The notes beneath the pieces were generated by a model. That model was not told where the DNA came from. It was given only the letters and a program-made list of their open reading frames with translations, and did not search any database. The position numbers and the translations under genes are program-made. Source: Mesostigma viride (taxonomy: Eukaryota > Streptophyta > Mesostigmatophyceae > Mesostigmatales > Mesostigmataceae). Taken from it: a stretch of DNA of 64,000 nucleotides. The DNA is taken from positions 6,690,621 through 6,754,620 of the forward strand of contig RPFO01000104.1 in NCBI GenBank assembly GCA_009746045.1, read 5' to 3'. Positions 63,451 through 64,000 of the stretch are shown here, piece by piece. The stretch's first letter is position 1, and each line of letters starts with the position of its first letter.

Positions 63451-64000
63451 GAACTCTGTATAACTTTATGGCCGGAACTCATATAACTTTATGGGACATG
63501 CTTGGTTGGGGTATCTGCCTGTGTCACCTCTCTTGCCATGTTGTACCAGGCATGAGGTTGGCAGCTGTGACCATGCTGTTTTATGACCAAACCAGCTCAG
63601 AATGACCTGGGATTTTGTGGCAAGCTTTTTAATATCATAAATGAATTAATTTGACTTGGTTTGGCCCAGTTGGTGGTGGGCTAGGGTGTAATAGGTCTGT
63701 TGTTTGTGCTCATAAGCGGGATTTTCTGTCATTTTTTTTTTGCATGTTTACACCCATCAACATGAGTAAACGTGCTCAGAATGAGCTCAAACTTTGTGAG
63801 AGTGAAATTCCCACCCTAGGCCTAGTATAAATGTCATCACTTGAATTTTTGCATGTGTCTACTATTTGATTTATTTTTTTAGGACCAAAAAAATACGTGT
63901 TTTGGGCTAAACCCCATCAAATAGTCTAAACGTGCTTATTTTGTGGTCCTGAGTAGCCAGATTTATTTGCAAGGGTGGGGATTTTAGGAAAATATGTGGT
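63451..64000. other. No gene seen
   Basis: A+T-richer sequence. A 25-bp direct duplication (GGCCGGAACTC...ATAACTTTATG at 63446 and 63471) borders the LINE 5' end. No open frame with coding character to the window edge. Confidence 0.5.

Overview
This window is nuclear DNA from a eukaryote, most likely a photosynthetic microalga such as a chlorophyte, although the lineage cannot be fixed from sequence alone. The grounds are: spliceosomal introns with GT-AG borders; a PRP19 protein whose N-terminus resembles the plant form (MFCSISG..P.EPVVS); G+C-rich coding exons; LINE, LTR, tyrosine-recombinase-like and Mutator-like transposons; and a broken tRNA-Ser resembling the plastid GGA isoacceptor. There are no prokaryotic operons, ribosome binding sites or CRISPR arrays.

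Layout. (1) 1-9730 is a 40-bp A/C-rich minisatellite, split by a 2.0-kb element (1898-3907) whose split direct repeats (A1-B1A2-B2) match the DIRS/PAT/Ngaro architecture. (2) 9731-11797 is a short LTR retroelement with two 645-bp LTRs that look identical and a 5-bp target duplication. (3) 11.8-19.2 kb is gene-poor: a tRNA pseudogene, telomere-like TGTAGGG repeats, tandem modules sharing a conserved 14-bp palindrome, and LINE fragments. (4) 19212-49112 on the minus strand is one complete gene, PRP19 (U-box / coiled-coil / WD40 ubiquitin ligase of the spliceosomal NineTeen complex). I resolve it into 14 exons giving 525 aa. Its intron 6 is 18.5 kb long because it holds about 459 copies of a 38-bp minisatellite; most of the other introns also carry satellites or small transposons. 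(5) A 515-bp divergent spacer separates PRP19 from a second spliced gene on the plus strand, 49628-56799 (10 exons, 430 aa). It encodes an unrecognised protein with two PH/FERM-C-like beta modules and an acidic, helical tail. (6) 57.5-61.4 kb is a decayed Mutator-like DNA transposon whose transposase ends in a PHD-like zinc finger and is split by a 769-bp insertion with inverted repeats. (7) 61.96-63.45 kb is the 5' part of a LINE (ORF1 with one frameshift); its promoter and N-terminus recur at 16.6-16.9 kb.

Only two cellular genes are present. PRP19 itself acts in splicing, and here it is a gene with an extreme splicing burden: a 13-nt first coding exon, an 18.5-kb repeat-filled intron, a 3' splice site abutting a trinucleotide array, and a donor site present in three tandem copies. 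The very long six-frame open stretches over the minisatellites are consequences of stop-free repeat units, not genes.
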